A stretch of 64,000 nt of DNA from Pseudarthrobacter oxydans (lineage in GTDB: Bacteria > Actinomycetota > Actinomycetes > Actinomycetales > Micrococcaceae), in contig NZ_CP139438.1 in the NCBI RefSeq assembly GCF_034258515.1, positions 806,001-870,000 on the forward strand, given 5' to 3'. A program made the translations under genes and the position numbers. Of the stretch, positions 44,131 to 55,889 are shown piece after piece (positions within the stretch are counted from its first letter, which is position 1; each line of letters opens with the position of its first letter). Under the pieces are notes generated by a model. That model was given only the letters and a program-made list of their open reading frames with translations. It did not search any database and was not told the origin of the DNA.

Positions 44131-44374
44131 CGGCGGGAGAGTTCTGCCAGAAGGTACAAGCAGGCGCCGTAGGAGCAATACCTCCCCAGGAATCTCACAG
44201 GCCCATGTACCGCCGCGGCGAGGCACCTCTGGAAAGCAGCACGCCGTCCGCTTTGAGGTCCGTTCCCCGGATCCCTTGACTGACGTGCTCACCGACGGTG
44301 CAAGCGGTGCCCGCGTGTTCAGGCAACGCGGAAACTCTCAGGTACAGATACAGAGCGGGGAGGACCCGAATCGA
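44131..44374 (+). promoter_or_regulatory. Tandem glycine riboswitch
   Basis: The leader of gcvP carries two glycine-aptamer-like units. Unit 1 (about 44131-44241) has CGGCGGGAGAG, GGCGCCGTAGGAGCAA, CCTCCCCAGGAATCTCACAG and GCACCTCTGGAAAGCAG. Unit 2 (about 44262-44374) is more diverged: ACGGTGCAAGCGG, then AAACTCTCAGGTACAGATAC and AGAGCGGGGAGGA. These match the gcvT-type motif (glycine-sensing, usually activating glycine-cleavage genes). The coding frame of gcvP stays open across this RNA, but it is not translated. Confidence 0.88.
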
Positions 44375-44413
44375 TGTGGCGTATCCTGCGCCGCCTTAGT
44401 TATGGAGTTCCTC

Positions 44414-47311
<2,898 letters not shown>

Positions 47312-47322
47312 GGACACGCTCC

Positions 47323-48483
47323 ATGGCTGAGAAGCACACTGCCCTGTACGACGAGCACAAGAAGCTGGGCGCATCCTTCACCGACTTCGGCGGCTGGCAG
47401 ATGCCGCTCAAGTACAGCTCCGAGCTCGCCGAACACCGCGCCGTCCGGAAGAGCGCCGGCCTGTTCGACCTCTCCCACATGGGCGAAGTCTGGGTGACCG
47501 GGACGGACGCGGCCGCCTTCCTGGACTACGCGCTGGTGGGAAAGCTCTCCGCCATGCCCGTGGGCAAGGCCAAGTACTCGCTGATCTGCCAGGAGGACGG
47601 CGGCATCATCGACGACCTCATCACGTACCGCCGTCCCGCATCCGCCGGGAGCGCAGAAGGCAGTACCGACCGCTTCCTGGTGGTCCCCAACGCCGGCAAC
47701 GCCGCAGTGGTGGCTGCTGAGCTTTCCAAGCGGGCTGCCGGGTTCGATGTGGAGGTGGATGACGCCTCCGCCGTGACGTCACTGATCGCCGTCCAAGGCC
47801 CCATGGCGCAGGAACTGCTGCTCCGACTGGTCCCCGCAGCCCGGCACAGCCAGGTGACGGAACTGAAGTACTATGCCGCCGTCGAGGTCCCGTTCCTGGT
47901 GGGCGGCGCCGGACTGGACCTGCTGCTCGCACGCACAGGCTACACCGGCGAGGACGGGTTTGAGATCTTCGTGTCCAACGACGACGCCCCCGGCCTGTGG
48001 CAGGCACTCGTCGCCATTGCCGAGGACGGGGAGCTGACGCCCGCCGGGCTGGCCTCGCGCGACTCACTCCGGCTTGAGGCAGGCATGCCGCTCTACGGGA
48101 ATGAGCTCTCCCTGCAGGGCGATCCCTTCGCCGCTGGCCTGGGACCCGTCGTCGCACTGTCCAAGGAAGGCGACTTCGTGGGGAAGGCGGCGCTCGCCGC
48201 GAAGAAGGACGCCGGCGCCGGCTCCACCACAGGCCGAAGGCTCGTCGGGCTCAAGGGACTCGGCCGCCGTGCAGGCCGGGCCCACTATCCGGTCCTCAAG
48301 GACGGCAAAGTGGTAGGCGAAGTCAGCTCCGGCCAGCCCTCACCCACCCTGGGGTACCCCATTGCCATGGCCTACGTGGACGTTGAGTTCACCGCTGTTG
48401 GCACCACCCTGGATATCGACCTGCGAGGTAAGGCAGAGCCGTTCGAAGTCGTCGACCTGCCGTTCTATAAACGCGCCAGGTAG
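47323..48483 (+). CDS. gcvT: Glycine cleavage system aminomethyltransferase, GcvT
   Basis: This 386-residue tetrahydrofolate-dependent T-protein begins TALYDEHKKLGASFTDFGGW and carries the folate-binding core (MGEVWVTGTDAAAFLDYALV, RTGYTGEDGFEIF, DSLRLEAGMPLYGNEL) and a C-terminal barrel domain. It releases ammonia and makes methylene-tetrahydrofolate from GcvH-bound aminomethyl groups. It follows gcvP by 11 bp, in the riboswitch-controlled unit. The gcvH that usually completes this operon is not between gcvT and sdaA, nor elsewhere in the window. Confidence 0.96.
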   Translation: MAEKHTALYDEHKKLGASFTDFGGWQMPLKYSSELAEHRAVRKSAGLFDLSHMGEVWVTGTDAAAFLDYALVGKLSAMPVGKAKYSLICQEDGGIIDDLITYRRPASAGSAEGSTDRFLVVPNAGNAAVVAAELSKRAAGFDVEVDDASAVTSLIAVQGPMAQELLLRLVPAARHSQVTELKYYAAVEVPFLVGGAGLDLLLARTGYTGEDGFEIFVSNDDAPGLWQALVAIAEDGELTPAGLASRDSLRLEAGMPLYGNELSLQGDPFAAGLGPVVALSKEGDFVGKAALAAKKDAGAGSTTGRRLVGLKGLGRRAGRAHYPVLKDGKVVGEVSSGQPSPTLGYPIAMAYVDVEFTAVGTTLDIDLRGKAEPFEVVDLPFYKRAR

Positions 48484-48802
48484 GGCGCCTCCCCGTGGTC
48501 ACCTTGGCCGGCAAGATCGTGGTTGCGTCCGCGTCGGCGGACCGGACATTTTCACGCCTGCTGCTCCTTCGTCGCTTTGACGCAGGCTTTCGAAAAGTCC
48601 GGCTCCGCTGACGCTCAGCGGGTCCTTCGCTCAGGTGAGTGGTCCAGGCGACTGGGTGGATTCCGGAGACGTGCTCCCCGCCATTCCCCTCGCCTCGCAA
48701 GCTCGGCCAGGGAACCCGAACGGCGTGGGCCCGGGCACGCGGAGGAATTCGGTCACCCGCCACCCAACCCCGCCACGAACTCTCTAGTTAGGAACCAAGC
48801 GC
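48484..48802. other. 319-bp gap between gcvT and sdaA, no gene seen
   Basis: No frame in this gap shows similarity to GcvH or another protein. It contains a small hairpin CCGCTGA-CGC-TCAGCGG (48605-48621) and the GAGGAATT and TTAGGAACC patches before sdaA. It holds no recognised promoter. Confidence 0.5.
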
Positions 48803-50239
48803 ATGGCTGTTGGCGTTTTTGATCTGTTTTCCATTGGGATCGGACCTTCGAGTTCTCATACTGTGGGGCCGATGCGGGCTGCTGCTGTTTTTGCTGAGGA
48901 GCTCAAGGGCTCGGGGGTGCTGGCGGGGGTGGCGTCGTTGCGGGTGGATTTGTATGGGTCGTTGGCGGCGACGGGCCATGGGCATGGGACGATGACGGCC
49001 ATTTTGCTGGGTTTGGAGGGGTTCCATCCGGAGCTGATTTTGCCGGAGGAGGTGGAGGAGCGGCTGGCGGCGATCGCGGAGACGGGGTTGCTGCAGCTGG
49101 CCGGTGCGGTGGCGTTGCCTTACGGGGTGAAGGATATGGTGCTGCGGCCGTTGACTGTCCTGCCGCGGCACACGAACGGGATGACGTTCACGGTCACCGA
49201 CGCGTCCGGCGAGGTTCTGCATGCGGCGACGTTCTTTTCGGTGGGCGGGGGGTTCATTGTCCGTGAGGGCGAGGAGGACGCGGCCCAGCTGGAGCTGGAG
49301 GAGTCCAAGAAGGAGCTGCCGTTGCCGTTCCGGACCGCGGCGGAGTTGCTGGAGCATTGCCGGGAAACCGGGCTGGGCATCAGTGATGTGATGCGGGTGA
49401 ACGAGGAGGACAGCCGCACCCCGGGGGAGATCCGGGCGGGCCTGCTGCACATCTATTCGGTGATGGAGGGGTGTGTGGCCGCGTCGCTGAAGCGTGAGGG
49501 GGTGCTGCCGGGCGGGTTGAAGGTCCGCCGCCGGGCCCCGGACTGGTATGACCGGCTGCGGAAGGAAAGCTCCCGGCCGGCCGGGTCCGAGGACGAAGGC
49601 GACGGGGCCGAGTTCCATGATCCGAAGTATTGGCAGGAGTGGGTTAATTTGATCGCCCTGGCGGTCAATGAGGAGAACGCCTCGGGCGGGCGGGTGGTCA
49701 CGGCGCCGACGAACGGGGCGGCGGGGATCATCCCGGCGGTGCTGTATTACGCGCTGCATTTCGCGCCGGGGATGGAGAACGCGTCCCGGGTGGACCGGGA
49801 GGATGTGGTGGTGAAGTTCCTGCTCGCCGCGGGCGCGGTGGGGGTCCTGTACAAGGAGCAGGCGTCGATTTCGGGGGCTGAGGTGGGCTGCCAGGGCGAG
49901 GTGGGCTCGGCGTCGTCGATGGCCGCCGCAGGGCTGGCGGAGGTGATGGGCGGGACTCCGGCGCAGGTGGAGAACGCCGCGGAGATCGCGATGGAGCACA
50001 ACCTGGGCCTGACCTGTGATCCGATCGGGGGCCTGGTGCAGGTGCCCTGCATTGAACGGAACGCGATCGCGGCGGCGAAGGCGATCAACGCGGCGAAGAT
50101 GGCGCTCTGGGGCGACGGCTCGCACCGGGTTTCGCTGGACGAGGTCATCGTGACCATGCGCGAGACCGGCAAGGACATGAGCTCCAAATACAAGGAAACG
50201 GCCATGGGCGGCCTCGCCGTCAACGTCGTCGAATGCTGA
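48803..50239 (+). CDS. sdaA: L-serine ammonia-lyase (iron-sulfur), SdaA
   Basis: This 478-residue fused alpha-beta SdaA deaminates L-serine to pyruvate and ammonia. The beta-type N-domain begins [20 protein letters not shown]. The alpha domain has the [4Fe-4S] cysteines in [20 protein letters not shown] and [10 protein letters not shown]. It pairs with glycine cleavage to control one-carbon and serine/glycine flow. Codon use over about 48834-50110 is unlike every neighbour (many TTG, GCG, GTG, GGG, CAT and GAT codons); the last 40 codons return to the local C-ending pattern. This suggests transferred or recombined DNA. GTTAGGAACC precedes the ATG. Confidence 0.94.
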   Translation: MAVGVFDLFSIGIGPSSSHTVGPMRAAAVFAEELKGSGVLAGVASLRVDLYGSLAATGHGHGTMTAILLGLEGFHPELILPEEVEERLAAIAETGLLQLAGAVALPYGVKDMVLRPLTVLPRHTNGMTFTVTDASGEVLHAATFFSVGGGFIVREGEEDAAQLELEESKKELPLPFRTAAELLEHCRETGLGISDVMRVNEEDSRTPGEIRAGLLHIYSVMEGCVAASLKREGVLPGGLKVRRRAPDWYDRLRKESSRPAGSEDEGDGAEFHDPKYWQEWVNLIALAVNEENASGGRVVTAPTNGAAGIIPAVLYYALHFAPGMENASRVDREDVVVKFLLAAGAVGVLYKEQASISGAEVGCQGEVGSASSMAAAGLAEVMGGTPAQVENAAEIAMEHNLGLTCDPIGGLVQVPCIERNAIAAAKAINAAKMALWGDGSHRVSLDEVIVTMRETGKDMSSKYKETAMGGLAVNVVEC

Positions 50240-50252
50240 CAGCGTTGAACCT

Positions 50253-50798
50253 TCAGTTGTGGGCCGCAGCCCACCAGTTCAAGGTGGACGCAAAGACCAG
50301 CCAGGCAATGTAGGGGAGCAGCAGCAGTCCCGCGGTCCGGCTGATGGGGCCGAAGTAGAGGACAGTCACCGTGACCGCGGCGATCAGGGCCACGATAATG
50401 GCCAGCGCCAGCCACAGGGCAGCCGTACCCATAGCGGGATAGAGACCGAAGAACACCGGAGTCCAGGCAAGGTTCAGGCCCAACTGGACCGCGTAGGCCG
50501 TTAACGCCGGCCTGGTCTTGGGAGCCCTCTTCCGCCACACCAGCCAGGCAGCCGCCGCCATGGCTGTGTAGAGCAGGGTCCATACCGGGCCGAAGAGCCA
50601 GTTGGGCGGGGACCAGGGCGCCTTGTCAGCCGTGGCGTACCATCCGTTCACGTTGTCAATGGTGGAGAATCCGCCGAGCCCAGCCACCAGGAAGGATGCC
50701 GCCAGGAATCCGGCCAGCACCGCTGCCTGGACCCGCGCGCTGTACGGCTGGTCGCTTGCATCCGGCGGGGATGACGACTCTTCACGGTTCGGCTGCAT
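50253..50798 (-). CDS. TspO/MBR-family tryptophan-rich sensory protein
   Basis: This 181-residue membrane protein has about five helices and the TspO signature PWSPPNWLFGPVWTLLYTAM, with LNLAWTPVFFGL and LPYIAWLVFASTLNWWAAAH. TspO proteins bind tetrapyrroles and other small hydrophobic ligands; in bacteria they are tied to oxidative or photosynthetic stress responses, but the biochemical role varies. The ATG at 50796-50798 (MQPNREESSSP) has an AAGGG site 7 bases upstream; the frame is open to 50885. It is convergent with sdaA and divergent from the first FemAB gene. Confidence 0.9.
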   Translation of the reverse strand: MQPNREESSSPPDASDQPYSARVQAAVLAGFLAASFLVAGLGGFSTIDNVNGWYATADKAPWSPPNWLFGPVWTLLYTAMAAAAWLVWRKRAPKTRPALTAYAVQLGLNLAWTPVFFGLYPAMGTAALWLALAIIVALIAAVTVTVLYFGPISRTAGLLLLPYIAWLVFASTLNWWAAAHN

Positions 50799-50966
50799 GC
50801 CTCCACCCTTGCCAACCGGTCCACCCGAGTCAAGGGCACGGGCCACGGCAGGCACGGGCCGGCTGCTGAAAAGCCGGGACGGCATCAGGCTTTAGACTTG
50901 AGGCTGCATGTCCGCACGCAGACACGAGTACCGAACCGCGCACGAAACCGATTGGACACGGCCCCC

Positions 50967-52040
50967 TTGCGAGAATTCACCGCACGATTCGCCACCGCCG
51001 AGGAAATTGAAAACTGGGACAAGCACGTCACGGCCAATCCCAACGGCGGCAACATGCTGCAGTCCGCCGCATATGCCTCAGTCAAGAACGCCAGCGGCTG
51101 GAAAGTCCGGTTCCTAGTGCTGGAGAACGCGGCAACCGCCAGCTACAACCTGGTACTCGAAAAGAGTTTCCCGCTGCTCGGCCGGCTTTGGTACCTCATC
51201 AAGGGCCCGGACCTGGCAGCAGCTGATGACCTGAAAGCAGCGCTGGAAGCCTGTGCGGCTTTCGTCCGTAGCCGGAAGCTCAACGTCTTCACCATCAAGA
51301 TCGAGCCGGACGTCGTCGACTCCGACGAGGCCCAGGCCCACCTGCAAGACGCAGGCCTGGTCAAGGCACCCAACATCCAGTCCAACGACTCCACGGCCCT
51401 GCTGGACATCTCCGGACCGGAAGAGGCAGTGTTCAAGGCCATCTCCTCCCGCGCCCGCAACGCCATCCGCCGCGCTGAGCGGGAAGGCTGCGAAGTGGTC
51501 CGCGAAGAACACGGCCCGGAAACCTACCGGGCCCTTTATGACCTCATGGCCGACACCGTCAAGGCCAAGGGCTCCATGCCCCTGCGCAGCTACGAGTACT
51601 ACGCAGCCTTCTGGGACGAATTCTGCAACCGGGGCCAGGGCAGTTTCTTCTTCACCTACGAGGACGGAAAGCCCAGCGTGGGAGCCTTCGTCATCAATTA
51701 CGGGGCCAAAGCCACCTATAAGGACGGCGGCTCGACCCAAAACCGCAAGCAATACGGTGATTCCCACCTGGTGCAGTGGGCCGCCATCCGCCGCATGCAG
51801 GAGCTGGGCTGCACGGAATACGACTTCTGCGGGACCCCGCCGGCTTCCCGGATCAAGGACAAGACCCACAACCTGTACGGCATGGGCATGTTCAAGACCA
51901 GCTTCACCAAGACGGTCACCGACTTCGTGGGATGCCACGACTACGTTCTCTCGCCCTTGAGACACCGGCTCTGGGTCAACGGAGCAGAGAAGGTCTTCCG
52001 CCGGATCGAAACCGCCCGCACCGGCCAGCAGTTCTACTGA
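50967..52040 (+). CDS. FemAB-family peptidoglycan bridge aminoacyltransferase (first paralogue)
   Basis: This protein of about 357 residues is a GNAT-fold FemX/FemA/B-like transferase, adding amino acids from tRNA to the peptide bridge of lipid II. Family segments are GNMLQSAAYASVK, YLIKGPDLAAADDL, SSRARNAIRRAEREGCEV, GSMPLRSYEYYAAFWDEF and CGTPPASRIKDKTHNLYGMG. The TTG at 50967 is my choice, as REFTARFATAEEI begins the family; an upstream TTG at 50898 would add 23 unlike residues. A second FemAB gene follows after about 100 bp. Micrococcaceae have interpeptide bridges, which fits. Which amino acid each adds cannot be told. Confidence 0.85.
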   Translation: MREFTARFATAEEIENWDKHVTANPNGGNMLQSAAYASVKNASGWKVRFLVLENAATASYNLVLEKSFPLLGRLWYLIKGPDLAAADDLKAALEACAAFVRSRKLNVFTIKIEPDVVDSDEAQAHLQDAGLVKAPNIQSNDSTALLDISGPEEAVFKAISSRARNAIRRAEREGCEVVREEHGPETYRALYDLMADTVKAKGSMPLRSYEYYAAFWDEFCNRGQGSFFFTYEDGKPSVGAFVINYGAKATYKDGGSTQNRKQYGDSHLVQWAAIRRMQELGCTEYDFCGTPPASRIKDKTHNLYGMGMFKTSFTKTVTDFVGCHDYVLSPLRHRLWVNGAEKVFRRIETARTGQQFY

Positions 52041-52142
52041 CCGCGAGCAGGAGCGCCCCCGCCGGCTGCCCTGCCCATCCCGACCGACCTCGCCCGCCGC
52101 CCGCCATTTGCCAAGCCTCTTATCCGTGAAGAAGGTAACTCC

Positions 52143-53456
52143 TTGAATGCAGTCCCCGCCGCCGATCTCGAGTTCGCCGTGCTCAGCGATGCCGAATTCG
52201 AGCAGTTCGCGCTGAAGCACCCGCAGAACAGCTTTCTCCAGTCCGTTGACTTTGCCCGGTTCCAGCGCGCCAGGGGACAGCAGGTGGAGCTTTTCGGGGT
52301 CCGGCAGCACGGCGAACTGGTTGCAGCGGGGAAACTGAACTACACCACCACCCGGCTGGGGTACACAGTCTGCGAATGCGCCAAGGGACCCCTGATGGAC
52401 TACACGGACCCTGACCTGGTGCGTGCCGTCGTCGGACTCCTCCGCAAACGCGCGGCGGAGCGCAAAGCCGCCGAACTGCGGATCTCCCCGAACCTCAGGT
52501 ACATTGCGCGTGACGCCGATGGTGCCGAGCACCCCGAGATCGAGGACAACAGGCCGCTGGTGGCACAGCTCGGCGGGCTGGGCTTCCGGCACCAGGGCCT
52601 GGACATGAACTTCGTGAACGTGAACTGGATGTTCATCAAGAACCTGGAAGGCATCCAGGACGCGGAAGAACTGATCATGGGCACCAGCTACCGGACCCGG
52701 AAGGCCATTCGGAAGGCCGAAAAGAACGGCGTCTTCCTGGAACAGGCCACCCTGGACACCCTGGACGAGTTCTACGGCGCCCTGAGCCGGGCCGGTGACG
52801 AAAAGGGCTTTGTTTACCGGGAACGCGCCTACTACGAGCAGCTGCTCAGCACCACGTCGCCTGAGTTCACCAAGCTCATGATGGCCAAGATCGACATCCC
52901 CGCCTACCGGAAGTCCATCACGGAGCGGCTTGCGGCGGAATCGGCCACCGCTGATGAACTGCGCGAGGAGGTGGCGGAGACAGGCAGCAAGAAGAAGAAC
53001 AACCGCCTCAAAGTGGTCCAGGACCTGGTGGACAGCTACGAGCGAAGCCTGAAGGACATCGAACGCTTTCCCGACTCGGTGGGCGTGGCCACGGTGGCCG
53101 CCATCCACTTCGTCTGCTACGGCGACGAGGTGGTCTGCGTCATCGGCGGCACGGTGCAGGACTACATCTACTTCAACGGCGCTACCTCGCTGTACTGGGG
53201 AATGATGCTCCACGCCCTCGAAAAGGGGTACCCGCGGTACAACTTCTACGGGACGTTCGGCATCTCAGGCCAAGACGAGGAAGGCCACGGGGGCTACGCC
53301 TTCAAGAAGGGCTTCGGCGGGGAAGTGGTGCAGCTCCTGGGCGACTTCGTGCTGCCCGTCCGGCCCGCCGTGTTCCACGCCAACAAGCTGGCCAGGATGG
53401 CAGCCGGCGCCGCACGCGCCGTGCTGGGCAAGCTGCCGCTGAAGCGCTCCGCCTGA
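52143..53456 (+). CDS. FemAB-family peptidoglycan bridge aminoacyltransferase (second paralogue)
   Basis: This 437-residue paralogue differs from the first by a long charged helical arm at about residues 245-300 (KSITERLAAESATADELREE, AETGSKKKNNRLKVVQDLVD), the coiled-coil arm of true FemA/FemB-type proteins, which contacts tRNA. Other segments: FLQSVDFARFQRARGQQ, GTSYRTRKAIRKAEKNGVFL, YNFYGTFGISGQDEEGHGGY. The start is TTG at 52143 with GAAGGT upstream. Two adjacent paralogues suggest successive additions to the interpeptide bridge. It may form an operon with the ThrE-like gene 36 bp downstream. Confidence 0.87.
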   Translation: MNAVPAADLEFAVLSDAEFEQFALKHPQNSFLQSVDFARFQRARGQQVELFGVRQHGELVAAGKLNYTTTRLGYTVCECAKGPLMDYTDPDLVRAVVGLLRKRAAERKAAELRISPNLRYIARDADGAEHPEIEDNRPLVAQLGGLGFRHQGLDMNFVNVNWMFIKNLEGIQDAEELIMGTSYRTRKAIRKAEKNGVFLEQATLDTLDEFYGALSRAGDEKGFVYRERAYYEQLLSTTSPEFTKLMMAKIDIPAYRKSITERLAAESATADELREEVAETGSKKKNNRLKVVQDLVDSYERSLKDIERFPDSVGVATVAAIHFVCYGDEVVCVIGGTVQDYIYFNGATSLYWGMMLHALEKGYPRYNFYGTFGISGQDEEGHGGYAFKKGFGGEVVQLLGDFVLPVRPAVFHANKLARMAAGAARAVLGKLPLKRSA

Positions 53457-53492
53457 CGCCGCCTGCACACCACCACAACGGGAGGAGGGACA

Positions 53493-54995
53493 ATGACTGA
53501 GCGACCCGAGCGCCCCGGCGCCGGATCCCCGAAGGCCAGGCCGAACACGGACGGCCTGCCCAAGACCGAGCCGCTGACTCCCTCCCAGCTGCGGCAAAAC
53601 GCTGCGGCCAGGAGAATGCTGCGTCGCCTGGTCCAGGGTGAAAACCCGCCCACGGCTCCCCTGAGCATCGTGGACAGGCTCACCGGCAGCCCCTACGCGA
53701 ATCCCACGATCCAGGTGGGAGGGGTGGACACCTCCGCCCGCAAGACCCTGGACTTCGCCCTGCACCTGGCAGAAACCATGTTCCGCTATGGTGCGGGCGC
53801 CCTGGAAGTGGAGACCAGCATCATTGCCGTCACCGCCGCCCTGGGGCTGAAGAACATCGAGGTGGACATCACCAACCAGTCCGTTGGCATCAACTACGCC
53901 CCGAAGGACCAGACACCCATCGCACTGCTGCGTGTGGTCCGCTCCTGGACCAACAACTACGCCGGCCTGGCCAAGGTCCACCAGCTGGTGACCGACATCG
54001 TCGCCGGGGGAGTGGGCCGGGACGAGGCAATCCGGCGCCTGGACGAGGCCATCACCAGCCCCAAGCCGTTCCCGCGCTGGATGGTGACGGCGGCGTTCGG
54101 CGTTTTCGCAGCGGCATTCGTTGCCGTGCTGGGCGGCGGACCGGTGTCCTCTGCCATAGCGTTCGCAGCCAACATCGGAGTGAGCCTGCTGGCCCGCCAG
54201 CTGGGCCGGTGGCGGGTTCCCGACTTCTTCATAACGGCCAGCTGCTCTTTTGTGGTGACGCAATTGGCGCTGGTCCTCTGGCAGTTCGGCCTGACAACAT
54301 CGCCGGCCATCGTGGTGGTGGGAGGCATCCTCCTGCTCCTGCCCACGGGACGCCTCGTCTCCTCAGTGCAGGACGCCATCAACGGCTTCCCTGTTACGGC
54401 CGCGGGACGGTTCCTGTCCACACTGCTCACCTTTGGAGCCATCGTGGCAGGCATCGCCGTCGCCTTCGTGGTCGGGGAGCTGACCGGCATGCAGCGCATT
54501 GACGTGACGCAGACCTTTCCGCCGGCCTACGACCTGTGGGTGCTGGTCATCCTTGTTGCCGTGGCGGTGATGGCCATCGGGGTCACGGAACAAACCAGCT
54601 GGCAGCTCCTGCTCCCCACCGCGGCGGTGGGGGTGGCCGGCTACTTCGTGCTGCTGGGCGGCGGACTGCTGGGCATCGGGGACCGGTTCTCTCCCGCCCT
54701 GGCCGCAGTGGCCATCGGCCTGCTGGCCCGCGTCGTTGCCCTGAGGATGGGCGCCCCCCAGCTGGTGGTGGCCGTGCCCGCAGCGCTGATCCTGCTTCCG
54801 GGCCTCACCATCTTCCGGTCCATGTACGTGCTCACCATCGAGGAAGCCGAGATCCTGCTGGGTGCCGGCGGGATGCTCAACGCCGGAGCCATTGTCCTGG
54901 GAACGGCCGGCGGGATCGTCCTTGGCGACACGCTGGCGCGGCCGCTGACCCGCAGCCTTGCCAGCAACGAGCGGCGCCGCGCCCGCCGCCGCTGA
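53493..54995 (+). CDS. Threonine/serine exporter, ThrE family
   Basis: This 500-residue protein has a soluble N-terminal domain (about 1-190: KTLDFALHLAETMFRYGAGA, ALEVETSIIAVTAALGLKN) resembling the DUF1212/ThrE N-domain. About ten membrane helices follow, starting at PRWMVTAAFGVFAAAFVAVL. Corynebacterium glutamicum ThrE exports L-threonine and L-serine by proton-motive force; with sdaA nearby a serine-relief role is plausible. AGGAGG sits just before the ATG. Confidence 0.85.
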   Translation: MTERPERPGAGSPKARPNTDGLPKTEPLTPSQLRQNAAARRMLRRLVQGENPPTAPLSIVDRLTGSPYANPTIQVGGVDTSARKTLDFALHLAETMFRYGAGALEVETSIIAVTAALGLKNIEVDITNQSVGINYAPKDQTPIALLRVVRSWTNNYAGLAKVHQLVTDIVAGGVGRDEAIRRLDEAITSPKPFPRWMVTAAFGVFAAAFVAVLGGGPVSSAIAFAANIGVSLLARQLGRWRVPDFFITASCSFVVTQLALVLWQFGLTTSPAIVVVGGILLLLPTGRLVSSVQDAINGFPVTAAGRFLSTLLTFGAIVAGIAVAFVVGELTGMQRIDVTQTFPPAYDLWVLVILVAVAVMAIGVTEQTSWQLLLPTAAVGVAGYFVLLGGGLLGIGDRFSPALAAVAIGLLARVVALRMGAPQLVVAVPAALILLPGLTIFRSMYVLTIEEAEILLGAGGMLNAGAIVLGTAGGIVLGDTLARPLTRSLASNERRRARRR

Positions 54996-55031
54996 CCGGC
55001 TGCCAGGATCTGCCTGGCTGGATCTTCCTGT

Positions 55032-55871
55032 TCAGATCTGCCCTACGGGCAATTTCTTCTCCGCCTGGAAATCGTCCTCAACACGGCCTTTCGCCCAGTA
55101 ACCGGACAGGGACACCTGCTTGCGTTCAAGGCCGCGCTGTACAAAGAGCACATCACGCAGCGCCTTCATATAGCCGCGCTCGCCGTGGGCAAAAACGTCC
55201 ACCCGGCCAGCGGGCCAGTCCGCCCCTGCCACCGCCTGCACCAGCAGGCCGCTTTCGCCCGCAGGGACGCCTCGACGGAACAGCCAGTGGAGCTTCACTC
55301 CTGCGGGGGCGGCAATCTGCTGCATGTCGGCGTCGGAATCGACCTCAAGGAAGGCGAGGCCGGCGGCTTCAGCCGGCAACGACTCTATGCACGCCGCAAT
55401 GGCGGGCAACGCCGCCTCGTCCCCGGCGAACAGGTACCAGTCAGCGTCCGGGGCAGGATTGTACGCCCCTCCCGGACCGGTGAAGGTCAGAATGTCGCCC
55501 GGCCGGGCCTTCGCCGCCCACGGTCCTGCCAGCCCTTCGTCGCCGTGGACCACAAAATCGATGGCGAGCTCCCTGGCCAGGGGATCCACCCAGCGGAGCG
55601 TGTACGTGCGCGTGAAAGGCCATTGTTCCCGCGGCATGCTCTCGCGGATGCTCCACAGATCCAGCGGGGAGGGGTAGGCGACGCCCGGTTGCGGGAAGAC
55701 AATTTTTACGTACCGGTCAACGAAGCCGTTGTTGACGAAGTCCGCAAAACCGTCCCCGCCGGCAACAATCCGCACCATGTGGGGCGAGAGCTGTTCCCGG
55801 CGCAGAACTGCGAGGTTGACCTGCGGGCGGCTCTTCTTGGTGGCGCTGGTGGCGGCGGGAACAATGCTCAT
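55032..55871 (-). CDS. Siderophore-interacting protein (FAD ferric-siderophore reductase)
   Basis: This 279-residue protein is of the SIP/ViuB type: FAD-binding domain with PFTRTYTLRWVD (RxYTxR), FVVHGDEGLAGPWAAKARPG and FTGPGGAYNPAPDADWYLFA, and a C-terminal NAD(P)H domain ending SLSGYWAKGRVEDDFQAEKK. It reduces ferric siderophores to release iron in the cytoplasm. The ATG is at 55869-55871, directly against a DtxR-type iron box (55871-55889), so it is probably repressed by iron and made from a leaderless mRNA. Its promoter lies inside the 3' end of ung. Confidence 0.92.
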   Translation of the reverse strand: MSIVPAATSATKKSRPQVNLAVLRREQLSPHMVRIVAGGDGFADFVNNGFVDRYVKIVFPQPGVAYPSPLDLWSIRESMPREQWPFTRTYTLRWVDPLARELAIDFVVHGDEGLAGPWAAKARPGDILTFTGPGGAYNPAPDADWYLFAGDEAALPAIAACIESLPAEAAGLAFLEVDSDADMQQIAAPAGVKLHWLFRRGVPAGESGLLVQAVAGADWPAGRVDVFAHGERGYMKALRDVLFVQRGLERKQVSLSGYWAKGRVEDDFQAEKKLPVGQI

Positions 55872-55889
55872 AAGGCAAGCCTAAGCTAG
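55871..55889. promoter_or_regulatory. DtxR/IdeR-type iron box
   Basis: TAAGGCAAGCCTAAGCTAG matches the 19-base DtxR consensus TWAGGTWAGSCTWACCTWA at 16 positions. It ends on the start codon of the siderophore-interacting gene and overlaps the stop codon of ung. On the minus strand TAGGCT could be the -10. Confidence 0.65.

Noticed and set aside
44123..44413. Upstream extension of the gcvP frame
   Set aside because: This stretch is the glycine riboswitch; GTG 44414 with a ribosome site is the proper start.
48523..48822. ORF filling the gcvT-sdaA gap
   Set aside because: Composition is Arg/Cys-rich, it has no ribosome site or family similarity, and it overlaps the sdaA start.
51114..53213. 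699-codon minus-strand ORF opposite the FemAB genes
   Set aside because: Antisense shadow; both plus-strand genes are recognisable.
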